This document shows, piece after piece, positions 51,756 to 60,829 of a DNA stretch of 64,000 bases (position 1 is its first letter; each line of letters starts with the position of its first letter). The notes beneath the pieces are model-generated. The model did no database searches and was not told the DNA's origin. It saw only the letters and a program-made list of their open reading frames with translations. The position numbers were made by a program, and so were the translations under genes. This DNA comes from WJMD01 sp964596015. Lineage in GTDB: Bacteria; Joyebacterota; Joyebacteria; Joyebacterales; Joyebacteraceae. The stretch covers positions 1 to 64,000 of the forward strand of contig CAZQSB010000007.1 in NCBI GenBank assembly GCA_964596015.1. Direction: 5' to 3'.

Positions 51756-52900
51756 TGGGAACTCCTCGTGATGGCCTTCGTGAGCGCCTCGCTGAGCGCC
51801 CTCCTCCCCCTGACGACCTCGATGTCTATCCCGAGCGCGATGACGGGAACAGGCGAGGACCAGGTTGAGAGACGCACGGCGTCCTTCTCCGTGGTCAGCA
51901 CCGCCCGGGCGCCGGTCCGCCTGACGCTCTCGACAACGCGCGCCAGGTCCTCCTCATCGTACTCGTGATGGTCGGGCGCCGCCAGTCTCTCGGCGACACG
52001 GACCCCGAGTCGCGAGACGGTGTGAAAGAAATCGTCCGGGTCGGCGATGCCCGCCAGCGCCACGACCTCCCGGCCGCGCAGTTCGGAGGGCTCAACCCGT
52101 CCGCCCGTGCGGGCGTCCCAGAGCTCGACCGGCTTCATGCGCGTCTCGATCACGGGCGCCCCCGGCGCCAGAGGCGCCAGCGTCGCCTCCACCCGGCCGG
52201 CGCCGTCTCTCCCACAGCGCGTCGCGACGAGCACCTCCGCCCTGCCCACCCCCAGCGGGTGCTCACGAAGCGGTCCGGCGGGCAGCAGGAACCCGTTTCC
52301 GACGGGGGCGCGCGCGTCGACGGCGATGATGTCGAGGTCGCGGTCGACGCCCACGTGCTGGAAGGCGTCGTCCAGCACGACGACGTCGGCCCCCAGACGG
52401 TCGACCGCCTCACGGATGCCGTCGATCCTGCGCTCTGAGGCGACGACCCCGACGTCCGCGAGAAGAAGCGCCATGAGATACGGTTCGTCTCCCGCTTTCG
52501 TCCACGGCACCAGCGGGCGCTCGCCCCGCGAGACGATGAGCGTCCCGCTTCCGGCGCGCCCGTATCCCCGACTCACGACGGCCACGCGCCGCCCCATGCG
52601 CTGAAGCTCCCGGGCGACATGGATCACGAGCGGCGTCTTCCCCGTGCCGCCCACGACGAGATTCCCGACCGACACGACGGGCACCGTCGCGCGGACCCGC
52701 GCGAGCGACCGGAGTTGGAGCGAGACGAACGCGATGAGCCCGTACGGAACGGAGAGCATCACGAGCGCGCCCATAAGGACCGCGCTCCATCCCCGGGGCG
52801 ACTCCCCGCCGCGAGCCACGGCGCCCCACCACGACCGGATCCCGGGGGCGGGTCCCAGTCTGGAGAGACCGTTCTCCTCCGACGCCGCGGAACGGCTCAT
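51752..52900 (-). CDS. lpxK: Tetraacyldisaccharide 4'-kinase
   Basis: Phosphorylates the 4' position of tetraacyldisaccharide 1-phosphate to lipid IVA at the inner membrane. 382 residues. A membrane helix at about 40-62 precedes the P-loop VSVGNLVVGGTGKTPLVIHV. VVSRGYGR, GDEPYLMALLL, VVLDDAFQHVGVDRDLDI and LPAGPLREHP are standard LpxK motifs. Start and stop overlap kdtA and nadA by 4 bases. C-terminal acetate/Rossmann-like part normal. Confidence 0.93.
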   Translation of the reverse strand: MSRSAASEENGLSRLGPAPGIRSWWGAVARGGESPRGWSAVLMGALVMLSVPYGLIAFVSLQLRSLARVRATVPVVSVGNLVVGGTGKTPLVIHVARELQRMGRRVAVVSRGYGRAGSGTLIVSRGERPLVPWTKAGDEPYLMALLLADVGVVASERRIDGIREAVDRLGADVVVLDDAFQHVGVDRDLDIIAVDARAPVGNGFLLPAGPLREHPLGVGRAEVLVATRCGRDGAGRVEATLAPLAPGAPVIETRMKPVELWDARTGGRVEPSELRGREVVALAGIADPDDFFHTVSRLGVRVAERLAAPDHHEYDEEDLARVVESVRRTGARAVLTTEKDAVRLSTWSSPVPVIALGIDIEVVRGRRALSEALTKAITRSSQ

Positions 52901-54153
52901 CGCGGCACCTCCAGCAGTCCGGCCCTCTCGAGCGCGGCCACCGAGCGCGACGCCGCGCCGCGCCCGGCCTCGACCACACGGAGGGCCGCTCGCGCCGTCT
53001 CCGTCCTGAGTTCGTCGTCCGTCAGGAGACGCGCCAACACCTCCGGGAGCTCCCGGCCGTCCGTTATCCTGACGGCGCCGCCGCCGTCGACGAGCGCGCG
53101 CGCTACCTGTTCGCAGCTCCTGGTGTCCGGCCCGAGGACCACCGGCACACCGCGGGAGGCGGGCTCGAGCGGGTTGTGTCCACCGTACCCGCCGAGCGTG
53201 CCGCCCACGAAGGCCGCGTCGCCGGCGCCGTAGAGACGCGCCAGCTCACCGGTCGTGTCGACCAGGACCGCGCCGGGCCCCCGCGGCGCGTCCCCGCTCG
53301 AGCGGCTGAAGACCCGGACCCCGGAGCGCGTGAGCGCCCGCTCGATGTGCGCGGCCCGGCGCATGTGCCTCGGAGCCACGACCGGCCGCGCCAGAGGCGC
53401 CAGCTCCGCCGCAGCGCGCACGACCGCCGCCTCCTCCCGGGGCCGCACGCTGCCGAAGACCACGGCGCGACCCGCCGCCTCCACGCCGAGCGAGACCCTC
53501 AGCGATTCGCGCTCTGCCGGCGCGAGCGGGCCACCGAGCGCGTCGAACTTGGTATCTCCCGTCACGACGACGCGCTCCCGAGGAAGCCCCAGCTCGAGAA
53601 ACCGAGCCGCGTTCTCCTCGTCGCGGCATGCGGCGACACGCAGCGTGAGCGCCGCCTCGCGCACCGGCGAGAGCGGGCCCGCGGCGCGCGCGAGGGTCCG
53701 CTTCGAAAGGCGACCGTTCACGAGCGCGGCGGGCACGCCCGCGGCCATCGCGCCGAACAGCAGATTCGGCCAGAGCTCGCTCTCGACCAGGACGAGCGAG
53801 CGCGGCCTGACACGTTCGAGTGCCGTTCCGACAGCGGCCGTGAAGTCGAGCGGCACGAACGCGGTCCGCGCCTCGGCGCCAAGCGCACCGGCCGCGGTCC
53901 GCTGCCCAGTCGGGGTCATCGTCGTGAGGAGCACCCGGAGGCCGCGCGATGAAAGCTCGCGGACGACCGGCCCGGCGGCGTTGACCTCTCCGACGGACGC
54001 GGCGTGGACCCAGACGGGACGCCCCTCGAGGCGGGGCAGCTCGCCGAGCCGTTCGCTCCACTCGGCGCCCCCCCTGGAGCGCTTCCACGCGAACCACGGG
54101 CGGGCAAGGACCCACAGGGCGTTCGTCAGTCCCCTGTACGCGGCGTAGGCCAT
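52897..54153 (-). CDS. waaA: 3-deoxy-D-manno-octulosonic acid (Kdo) transferase
   Basis: Transfers Kdo from CMP-Kdo to lipid IVA (or a precursor). 418 residues. N-terminal membrane anchor then WVHAASVGEVNAAGPVVREL, LLTTMTPTGQRTA, VESELWPNLLFGAMAAGVPAALVNGRLS (catalytic Glu near residue 60 in EVNAAG and donor site), FGSVRPREEAAVV and FVGGTLGGYGGHNPLEPASRGVPVVLGP. The order waaA then lpxK is common. It starts just after the DUF374-gene region and its stop overlaps lpxK. The number of Kdo units added cannot be told. Confidence 0.94.
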   Translation of the reverse strand: MAYAAYRGLTNALWVLARPWFAWKRSRGGAEWSERLGELPRLEGRPVWVHAASVGEVNAAGPVVRELSSRGLRVLLTTMTPTGQRTAAGALGAEARTAFVPLDFTAAVGTALERVRPRSLVLVESELWPNLLFGAMAAGVPAALVNGRLSKRTLARAAGPLSPVREAALTLRVAACRDEENAARFLELGLPRERVVVTGDTKFDALGGPLAPAERESLRVSLGVEAAGRAVVFGSVRPREEAAVVRAAAELAPLARPVVAPRHMRRAAHIERALTRSGVRVFSRSSGDAPRGPGAVLVDTTGELARLYGAGDAAFVGGTLGGYGGHNPLEPASRGVPVVLGPDTRSCEQVARALVDGGGAVRITDGRELPEVLARLLTDDELRTETARAALRVVEAGRGAASRSVAALERAGLLEVPR

Positions 54154-54846
54154 CTAGTGGGTCTCCCTCGCTCCCTTCGCTCCCTCGCCGGCGAGCGCCA
54201 GGGCCTCGGCCGTCGCGGCGTCGATCGCCCGGCGGAGCTCGTCGGCCCGCTCGTCCAGGCCCCGGTCCGGCGACGGCGGGATGGGTTCACCGTGCGAGAC
54301 CACCACGGTCGCGAACGGCAGCGGCACGAGCATCCGGTCCCAGCTGGCCAGGCGCGCGGCCGGTCTGGCCGCGACCCCGACCGGCACGATCGGCGCCCGG
54401 GCCCTGTCCGAGATGAGGAAGATGCCGCGCTGCACGCTGCCCGCGGGACCGCGTGGGCCGTCGGGCGTGATGGCCACGGCCCGCGACTCCTTCGCTGCCG
54501 CGAGCATCTTCATGAGCCCGCGGGTCGAGCCCCTCGAGCTCGAACCCCGCACGACGTCGTATCCCAACGCCGTCATGAGCCGGGCGCTGATCTCTCCGTC
54601 CCGGTGCAGCGATGAGAGGACCACGATGCCCCGTCCGCGGTAGACATACTCGAGCGCGGGCAGGTGGCCGTGCCAGAACGCGTGCACGAGCCCGCCGGCC
54701 CCCCGGAGACGCTCCACCGTTTCCTCGCCCGTCACGCTGACGCGCCACGTGGCGCCGAGCGTCCGCAGGAAGACGGGACCGAGGGCCGCCGCCGCTCCGA
54801 TGAGGAGAGCGTCCCGACGGTTGAAACGGGAAACTCCCCTGGTCAT
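54154..54846 (-). CDS. DUF374-type lysophospholipid acyltransferase-like protein
   Basis: 230 residues, ATG overlapping the lpxB stop; ends flush with waaA. One N-terminal hydrophobic segment (about 12-28). The acyltransferase HX4-type motif appears as HAFWHGHLPAL; SSLHRDGEISARLMTALGYDVVRGSSSRGSTRG, ITPDGPRGPAGSVQRGIFLIS and IVPVGVAA are DUF374 signatures. This family sits in Raetz-pathway clusters of bacteria lacking LpxL/LpxM-type genes, and is a candidate late acyltransferase for lipid A. Substrate is inference from context. Confidence 0.88.
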   Translation of the reverse strand: MTRGVSRFNRRDALLIGAAAALGPVFLRTLGATWRVSVTGEETVERLRGAGGLVHAFWHGHLPALEYVYRGRGIVVLSSLHRDGEISARLMTALGYDVVRGSSSRGSTRGLMKMLAAAKESRAVAITPDGPRGPAGSVQRGIFLISDRARAPIVPVGVAARPAARLASWDRMLVPLPFATVVVSHGEPIPPSPDRGLDERADELRRAIDAATAEALALAGEGAKGARETH

Positions 54847-55967
54847 GCGGCCTCCCCGAGCATCTCAAGGACCATGTCGGCGACGCGTGCGCTGGCCCCG
54901 GGAGTGCCGAGCCGCTCTCTGACGCCGATGAGCGCACGCGAGGTCGCGGCGAGCGTCTCATCGTCGGCGAAGTACGGCTCGACGGCGCGAGCGAGCGAGC
55001 GCGGCGTTACGTCGTTCTGGATGAGCTCCGGAACGACCCTTCGCCCCGCGACGACGTTCACCAGTCCGATGTCGGGCACGCGGACCAGCAGGCGGGCGAT
55101 GAGATACGAGAGCGCCGACGTCCTGTAGACGACCGCCATGGGCGCACCCAGGCACGCCGCCTCGAGGGTCGCCGTGCCGGAGGTGACGATGAGCCCGGTG
55201 GCCTCCCGCATCATGCCGTAGACCCTCTCGGGCGGGACGATCTCGACGCCGGCCGCCTCCGCCGCCGACGTGTCGACGCCCGCCGCCCTCCCGAGACGGA
55301 CCTCGAGGCCGGGAACGCGCCGCGAAAGGAGGCGGGCCGCCTCGAGCATCGGACCGAGGTGCCGGCGGACCTCCTCGCGTCGGCTCCCGGGCAGAAGGCC
55401 GAGAACGGGCCGCTCGGGGACCCGCTCGCGTATCCCGGGCGCCGCGGCGATCCCGGGCTCCTCCAGCAGAGGATGGCCGACGAACTCGACCGCGACGCCG
55501 CGCTCACGGTAGAACTCCACCTCGAACGGGAGGATGACCGCCATGCGGTCGACCCGCTCCCTGATGGCCGCGACGCGTCCCTCCCCCCAGGCCCAGACCT
55601 GAGGACTGATGTAGTAGAGCACGCGGATGCCGCGCCGGCGGAGTCTCCGGGCGAGCATCAGGTTGAAACCCGGATAGTCGACGAGGACGGCGAGCCGAGT
55701 TCCCCGCGAGACAGCGAGTTCCGTCAGGCGGTCCATCGCCAGCCGGAGACGGGGAACGTGCCGGAGCACTTCCACGAAGCCCGCGACGGCGAAGTCGTCG
55801 GCGTGATAGACGAGCTCCATCCCCGCGGCCTTCATCCGGTCGCCGCCCACGCCGTACACGCGCGCCCCGCCGGAGCGCGACACGACCTCGGCGACCACCT
55901 TCGAGGCGTGGAGGTCCCCCGATGCCTCGCCGGCGACCATCAGAATGGACGATGTCTGGGATTCCAT
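54843..55967 (-). CDS. lpxB: Lipid-A-disaccharide synthase
   Basis: Condenses UDP-diacylglucosamine with lipid X (GT19). 374 residues from ATG at 55967; in-frame GTG codons upstream (55976, 56012) are alternatives without better SDs. ILMVAGEASGDLHASKVV, VYGVGGDRMKAAGMELVYHADDFAVAGFVEVL, LVDYPGFNLMLARRLRRRGIRVLYYISPQVWAW, LPFEVEFYRERGVAVEFVGHPL, LLPGSRREEV and TSGTATLEAACLGAPMAVVYR are all present. No lpxH or lpxI is in the window. Confidence 0.94.
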   Translation of the reverse strand: MESQTSSILMVAGEASGDLHASKVVAEVVSRSGGARVYGVGGDRMKAAGMELVYHADDFAVAGFVEVLRHVPRLRLAMDRLTELAVSRGTRLAVLVDYPGFNLMLARRLRRRGIRVLYYISPQVWAWGEGRVAAIRERVDRMAVILPFEVEFYRERGVAVEFVGHPLLEEPGIAAAPGIRERVPERPVLGLLPGSRREEVRRHLGPMLEAARLLSRRVPGLEVRLGRAAGVDTSAAEAAGVEIVPPERVYGMMREATGLIVTSGTATLEAACLGAPMAVVYRTSALSYLIARLLVRVPDIGLVNVVAGRRVVPELIQNDVTPRSLARAVEPYFADDETLAATSRALIGVRERLGTPGASARVADMVLEMLGEAA

Positions 55968-55998
55968 GGCGGTCACATGCGGCCGAGTACGGGCGCCG

Positions 55999-56988
55999 TC
56001 AGGAACAGGCACCCGGACCGAGCGCCGTCTTGATCTGCGTCAGGATCTCCATCGCGACCTGGAGCGCTCTCAGACCGTCCTCGCCGCTCACGTCGGGCCG
56101 GCCGCCGGACCGCACCGCGCGGAGGAACGACTCGAGCTCCACCCTCAGGGGCTCAGCGTCCTCCAGCGCGAGGTCCTCGTGCTCGACGATGTCCTCGAGC
56201 CCTCCCTCGATCTCCCCCGACGCGATGCGCCGGAGCGTCTCGACCGGCACATCGCGCCGGCGGAAGATCTGGGCGCGCGGCGTGAGCGTGTCGACGGTCA
56301 CATAGGCGTCGGGCTGGAAGAAGCGGACCTTCCTCACCTTCTCCCTCGACACCCGGCTCGCGGTCACATTGGCCACGCAGCCGTTCTCGAAGGAGAGGCG
56401 CGCGTTCGCGATGTCGATGGAAGGCGAGAGGACCGGAATGCCGACGGCATCGATCCTCTTGACCGGCGAGCGGACGGTGGAGAGGATGAGGTCGATGTCG
56501 TGGATCATCAGATCGAGGATGACGGCAACGTCGGTGCCGCGCGGCACGAACACGCCGAGCCTGTGGACCTCGATGAACCGCGGGTCCGTGAGGACCGCGA
56601 GCGCCGCCCTGACGGCGGGGTTCATCCGCTCGATGTGCCCGACGGCGAGAACCACGTCCGCGCCGCGCGCCATCTCAACGAGCTCTCTCGCCTCGTCGAC
56701 GGTCGCGGCTATCGGCTTCTCGACGAGGATGTGAACGCCGCGCTCGATGGCCCGGCCGGCCACCTCGCGGTGAGCGCTCGTGGGCACGGCGATGCTGACG
56801 GCCTCCACCGCGCCCAGGAGCTCGTCGGGGCTGTCGAAGACCCGGCACCCAGTCGCCTCGGCCACCCGGCCCGCGGCCTCCTCATCGACATCGTGGACGC
56901 CCACGAGTTCGCAGTCCTCGATCTCCGAGTAGACCCTCGCGTGCAGACGTCCGAGGTGCCCGACGCCGATGACGCCCGTCGCTGTCAA
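55999..56988 (-). CDS. Gfo/Idh/MocA oxidoreductase, GnnA-like (UDP-GlcNAc 3-dehydrogenase candidate)
   Basis: 329 residues, TTG start with GGGAGGG upstream. NAD-binding GVIGVGHLGRLHARVYSEI and the family EKPI motif (VHILVEKPIAATVDEA) are present, with VGHIERMNPAV and DLMIHDIDLIL in the C-terminal domain. Gfo/Idh proteins located between lpxA and lpxB are GnnA-like; GnnA oxidises UDP-GlcNAc at C3, and GnnB then transaminates it to give 3-amino lipid A. No GnnB aminotransferase is beside it, so either it is elsewhere or the product differs. Confidence 0.78.
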   Translation of the reverse strand: MTATGVIGVGHLGRLHARVYSEIEDCELVGVHDVDEEAAGRVAEATGCRVFDSPDELLGAVEAVSIAVPTSAHREVAGRAIERGVHILVEKPIAATVDEARELVEMARGADVVLAVGHIERMNPAVRAALAVLTDPRFIEVHRLGVFVPRGTDVAVILDLMIHDIDLILSTVRSPVKRIDAVGIPVLSPSIDIANARLSFENGCVANVTASRVSREKVRKVRFFQPDAYVTVDTLTPRAQIFRRRDVPVETLRRIASGEIEGGLEDIVEHEDLALEDAEPLRVELESFLRAVRSGGRPDVSGEDGLRALQVAMEILTQIKTALGPGACS

Positions 56989-57075
56989 CCTTCCCTCCCT
57001 CGTGAAAGGCCGGCGCCGGCCCGTGGGAACGCCGAACCGTTCCCGCTCCCGTCGACCGCGTCGGCCTGATGCGCG

Positions 57076-57849
57076 CTACTTGATGATTCCCCGCGACGAC
57101 GTCTCGATGAAGTCGACGAGGAGCGAGACCTCATCCGACATGTCGAGTTCCTTCCGGATCCGCTCCACCGCCTGGGTCGTATTGAGATCGGAGAGGTACA
57201 GCAGCCGATACGCCTTCCTGAGGGTGTTCAGCGTCTCCTCCGAGAAGCCGCGCCGCTGGAGGCCGACCGTGTTGACCTCGATGGGCCTCGTGGGTATGCC
57301 GCCGATCTTGAAGTACGGAGGCACGTCCTTCGAAACCCGGCAGGCTCCGCCCACGTAGGCGTGCTGCCCGATGCGGATGAACTGCTGGACCGCGGTCATA
57401 CCGCCGATGGTCGCCCAGTCGCCGATCTCGACATGGCCGGCGATGTTGACCGCGTTCACGATGACAACGTGATCTCCGATGACGCAGTTATGCGCGACGT
57501 GAGCGTACGCCATGATGAGGCCGTCGCTCCCGATGACGGTCGCGTCGCCCTCGCCGGTCGCGCGGTTCAGCGTCGCGAACTCGCGCACGGTCGTCCGGTC
57601 GCCGATCCTGAGGTAGGTCTCCTCGTCCGTGAACTTGAGGTCCTGCGGGTCGGTCCCGATGACCGCGCCGTGGAAGATCTTGCACTCGTCGCCGATCTCC
57701 GTGTTCCTGTCGATGAAGGCCATCGAGCCTATCGTGGTCCCCTTCCCGATCCGGACGTTGGGCCCGATCACGGCGAACGGCTCGACGACGACGTCGGCGG
57801 CGAGCGATGCGTCCTCGTGCACGACCGCTCTGGGATCGATGTGCGGCAA
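57076..57849 (-). CDS. lpxA: Acyl-ACP:UDP-N-acetylglucosamine O-acyltransferase
   Basis: First step of lipid A synthesis. 257 residues. Left-handed beta-helix hexapeptide repeats over about 10-190 (IGPNVRIGKGTTIGSMAFID and similar), the catalytic His in MAYAHVAHNCVIG, the VGLQRRGFSEE motif and a C-terminal helical bundle. TTG start with GGAGGGAGCC upstream, 15 bases after the lpxC-fabZ stop. If the neighbouring GnnA works with a GnnB, LpxA would be expected to accept GlcNAc3N, but no residue proves this. Confidence 0.94.
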   Translation of the reverse strand: MPHIDPRAVVHEDASLAADVVVEPFAVIGPNVRIGKGTTIGSMAFIDRNTEIGDECKIFHGAVIGTDPQDLKFTDEETYLRIGDRTTVREFATLNRATGEGDATVIGSDGLIMAYAHVAHNCVIGDHVVIVNAVNIAGHVEIGDWATIGGMTAVQQFIRIGQHAYVGGACRVSKDVPPYFKIGGIPTRPIEVNTVGLQRRGFSEETLNTLRKAYRLLYLSDLNTTQAVERIRKELDMSDEVSLLVDFIETSSRGIIK

Positions 57850-57864
57850 AGGCTCCCTCCCGAT

Positions 57865-59172
57865 CTATCGGTCGACGACCTGCGACCAGAGGTCGCCGTC
57901 GGCGACGAGCTCGCCCCTGACGTAAGCGGAACCGCGCATCTTGCACGTACCCCCGCGCAGTCGCAGGAGCTCCAGCTCGAACCGGACCGAATCGCCCGGC
58001 CGCACCGGCTTCCTGAAGCGGGCGTTGTCGATGCCCATGAAATACACCAGCTTCTTCTCGCGCTCGTCGACCCGCGAGAGAAGCAGAAAGCCCCCGACCT
58101 GGGCCATCGCCTCGATGAGAAGGACGGCCGGGACGATGGGGTGTCCGGGGAAGTGCCCGACGAAGAACCACTCGTTCATCGTGAAGTTCTTGATCCCGAC
58201 GACGCGGTGACTGTCGAGCTCGAGGATCCTGTCGACCAGAAGGAAGGGATACCGGTGAGGCATGATCTCCTCAATGGACTCGATGTCCCATCCGGTCGTC
58301 GCGCCGTACCGGACCTTGCCCTGCCTGATGGCATCCCTGATCGCCTCGACGAAGCGAACGTTCGTGGCGTGGCCCGACTTCCTCGCGTGGACGCTCGCCC
58401 TCAGGGGGCGCCCCAGAAGAGCCAGGTCGCCGAGAAGGTCGAGGACCTTGTGCCGCGCGAACTCATCCGGAAAGCGAAGCTCGCCTTCGTTGACGATGCC
58501 GCTCTCGCCGACGAGAATGGCGTTCTCGAGGCTGCCGCCCCTGATGAGCCCCTGCTCCTTGAGCCCGGCGACGTCCGTCTCGAGCGCGAACGTCCTGGCC
58601 GGAGCGATCTCCGACACGAAGACATCCTCGGTCACATCGAAGCTGACGTACTGCGTGCCGATGGTCGGATTGTCGTAATCGATGAGGAAGCTCAGTCTGA
58701 GACCGTCGTACGGCGCGGCGGAGAGCGCCACGTCCCCGCTCTCGAATGACACTGGCTCGAGGATCTCGAGGTACTGAAGCGGGGCCTCCTGCTCGGTGAT
58801 CCCGGCCTTCGTCAGGATGTCGACGAACGGCTTGCAGCTCCCGTCGACGGGCTCGGCGGGCTCCGCCGAGTCGATCTCGACGACGGCATTGTCGACGCCC
58901 AGGCCCATGAGCGCGGCGAGCACATGCTCGACGGTGTAGATGTTGACGCCGTTCTTCGAGAGTGTCGTGCGCCTCGGCGTGTCCTTGCTTCTCACGACAT
59001 GCGCCAGTGAGGCCGGGATCGAGGGAGCGCCCTCCACGTCCGTCCGCACGAAAGACACGCCGGAGTCGGCGGGGGCGGGTCGGAAGGTGACGTTCGCCTC
59101 TCTCCCCGTGTGGATGCCGATCCCTCTGTACGAACAGGACTCCGCTATGGTCCGCTGGCGGGTTCTCCTCAT
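57865..59172 (-). CDS. lpxC-fabZ: Bifunctional UDP-3-O-acyl-N-acetylglucosamine deacetylase / 3-hydroxyacyl-ACP dehydratase
   Basis: 435 residues; ATG overlaps the lpxD stop. LpxC part (1 to about 285): RTIAESCSYRGIGIHTG, catalytic Glu and zinc His in TVEHVLAALMG (E82, H83), HKVLDLLGDLALLG with the other zinc ligands, and the base His in ARKSGHATNVRF. FabZ part (about 290-435): IEEIMPHRYPFLLVDRI, and GHFPGHPIVPAVLLIEAMAQ with catalytic His and Glu. The fusion couples the committed step of lipid A synthesis to fatty acid elongation, and is a feature of Bacteroidota and relatives. Confidence 0.95.
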   Translation of the reverse strand: MRRTRQRTIAESCSYRGIGIHTGREANVTFRPAPADSGVSFVRTDVEGAPSIPASLAHVVRSKDTPRRTTLSKNGVNIYTVEHVLAALMGLGVDNAVVEIDSAEPAEPVDGSCKPFVDILTKAGITEQEAPLQYLEILEPVSFESGDVALSAAPYDGLRLSFLIDYDNPTIGTQYVSFDVTEDVFVSEIAPARTFALETDVAGLKEQGLIRGGSLENAILVGESGIVNEGELRFPDEFARHKVLDLLGDLALLGRPLRASVHARKSGHATNVRFVEAIRDAIRQGKVRYGATTGWDIESIEEIMPHRYPFLLVDRILELDSHRVVGIKNFTMNEWFFVGHFPGHPIVPAVLLIEAMAQVGGFLLLSRVDEREKKLVYFMGIDNARFRKPVRPGDSVRFELELLRLRGGTCKMRGSAYVRGELVADGDLWSQVVDR

Positions 59173-60215
59173 CGATCCTCCCTCTTCTCGAGCGACTCGA
59201 CGCGCCGCCCGAGATCGCCCACCTCCCGGATGAGTTCGGGAAGGCGGGCGATGCACGCCAGAAGGCGCTTCGCCTGCGAGTGTTTCCTCGCGGGATAGCC
59301 GGAAACCCGCTCGCCCGCGGGCACGTCGCGCGTGACGCCGGCCTGGGCGCCGATCATCGCGCCGTCGCCGATGGTGATGTGCCCGGCCAGGCCGGCCTGG
59401 CCTCCGACCACGACGCCGCGACCGAGTCGTGTGCTTCCGGATATCCCGACCTGCGCGACCACGATCGAGCCCTCGCCGATGACGACGTTGTGACCTATCT
59501 GCACGAGGTTGTCTATCTTCGTGCCGCGGGAGATGAGGGTCGTTCCGGTCGTCGCCCGGTCGATGCACACGTTGGCACCGATCTCCACGTCGTCTTCCAC
59601 GACGACGTTGCCGATCTGGGGCACCTTCCTGTGCTCGCCGTCCTCGCTCGCGAACCCGAAACCGTCGCTCCCGATGACCGTGCCGGCGTGCACGATGACG
59701 CGGCTCCCGAGCACGCTCGCGGCCTTCACGGTGACCTTCGGGTAAAGAATGGTGTCGGCGCCTATCTCGACCCCGGGACCCACGTAGACGCCCGGGTGGA
59801 TGACGACCCCGGCCCCTATCTGAGAGCGCTCCATGATGATGGAGCCCGCGCCGACGGCGACGTCCGGACCGAGCACCGCCGAGGGCGACACGACGGCCGT
59901 CTCGTGTACACCGCGCTCGACCACGGCGCCGGGGCCGGCGAAGAGTTCCATCGCCCTGGCGAAGGCGCCGTAGGGATTGCGGACGACGAGGAGCGGCTTA
60001 CCCGACCTCTCGCCCGCCTCCCGGTCGTCGGGAGAGACGACCACCGCCGACGCTGCCGTCGTCTCGAGATGGCGTTCGTACTTCGGATTGGCCAGGAACG
60101 TCAGCTGCCCCGCGCGCGCCTCCCGGATCCCGGCGACGCCGTCGATCTCGACCGACGGATCGCCCGACACCGTGCCGCCGATCATCTCGGCGAGCTCGGC
60201 GAGCGTCTTCTTCAT
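59169..60215 (-). CDS. lpxD: UDP-3-O-(3-hydroxyacyl)glucosamine N-acyltransferase
   Basis: Adds the second 3-hydroxyacyl chain to the glucosamine nitrogen. 348 residues from MKKTLAELAEMIGG (GGAGG 5 bases upstream). N-terminal uridine-binding domain (about 1-100, LTFLANPKYERHL), beta-helix with hexapeptide repeats (about 105-300), and catalytic His in KIDNLVQIGHNVVIGEG. A C-terminal helix follows. Start and stop are coupled to ompH context and lpxC-fabZ. Confidence 0.95.
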   Translation of the reverse strand: MKKTLAELAEMIGGTVSGDPSVEIDGVAGIREARAGQLTFLANPKYERHLETTAASAVVVSPDDREAGERSGKPLLVVRNPYGAFARAMELFAGPGAVVERGVHETAVVSPSAVLGPDVAVGAGSIIMERSQIGAGVVIHPGVYVGPGVEIGADTILYPKVTVKAASVLGSRVIVHAGTVIGSDGFGFASEDGEHRKVPQIGNVVVEDDVEIGANVCIDRATTGTTLISRGTKIDNLVQIGHNVVIGEGSIVVAQVGISGSTRLGRGVVVGGQAGLAGHITIGDGAMIGAQAGVTRDVPAGERVSGYPARKHSQAKRLLACIARLPELIREVGDLGRRVESLEKREDR

Positions 60216-60243
60216 GCGTGCCTCCGGGGTCATGGAGGAAGAG

Positions 60244-60780
60244 CTACTCGGAAGCCGGCTCCGTGTTCAGGGCGTCGATCACCTGCTGGGTCAGGTCGGT
60301 GGCCGGGTCGGCGTAGACGATGCCCATCTGCGCCGCGTCGAAGATCATCTGGTAGTCGCCCTCGGAGCCGATGTCCTGGAGGATCCCGTTGATCGTGTCG
60401 AAGACCGGCTGCCAGAGCTCGGCCTCACGCTGCGCGGCGAGCCCCCCGACACCCCACACCTCGTTGACGAACTGCTCGAACTCGAGCCGCTTCTGTTGAA
60501 TGGCCAGTTCCCGCTCGCGGAGCGCCTCTTCGGACAGGATCAGCCTCTGAGCCTCGATCTCGCCGATCATCTCCTCGATCTGGCGCTCCATCTCTCGGGC
60601 CTGGTTCTGCCAGTCCGAGAGCGAGGTCTGGAGCTGGTTCTCGATGTCGCGGGCGCCCTCGTACTCGTAGCGGACCCGATCCGAGTTGATGTACGCCACG
60701 CCGTCCGCGGCCCCCGCCACGCCTGAGAGGAGCACGAGGCAGCCGAGCGCCGCTGCGAGCGTTCCAATGTGCAGTCTCAC
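60244..60780 (-). CDS. ompH: OmpH/Skp family periplasmic chaperone
   Basis: 178 residues. Signal peptide to about residue 24 (LGCLVLLSGVAGAA). The mature chain starts VAYINSDRVRYEYEGARDIE, followed by a long charged coiled coil (about 45-115, QTSLSDWQNQAREMERQIEE) that forms the tentacles, then a short strand region. Binds unfolded outer-membrane proteins on their way to BamA. It lies between bamA and lpxD, the usual order. Confidence 0.9.
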   Translation of the reverse strand: MRLHIGTLAAALGCLVLLSGVAGAADGVAYINSDRVRYEYEGARDIENQLQTSLSDWQNQAREMERQIEEMIGEIEAQRLILSEEALRERELAIQQKRLEFEQFVNEVWGVGGLAAQREAELWQPVFDTINGILQDIGSEGDYQMIFDAAQMGIVYADPATDLTQQVIDALNTEPASE

Positions 60781-60829
60781 GAAGTCCTCCTGTCAGAAGA
60801 AGCGCCCCGGGTGACCGGGGCGCCCTGAG

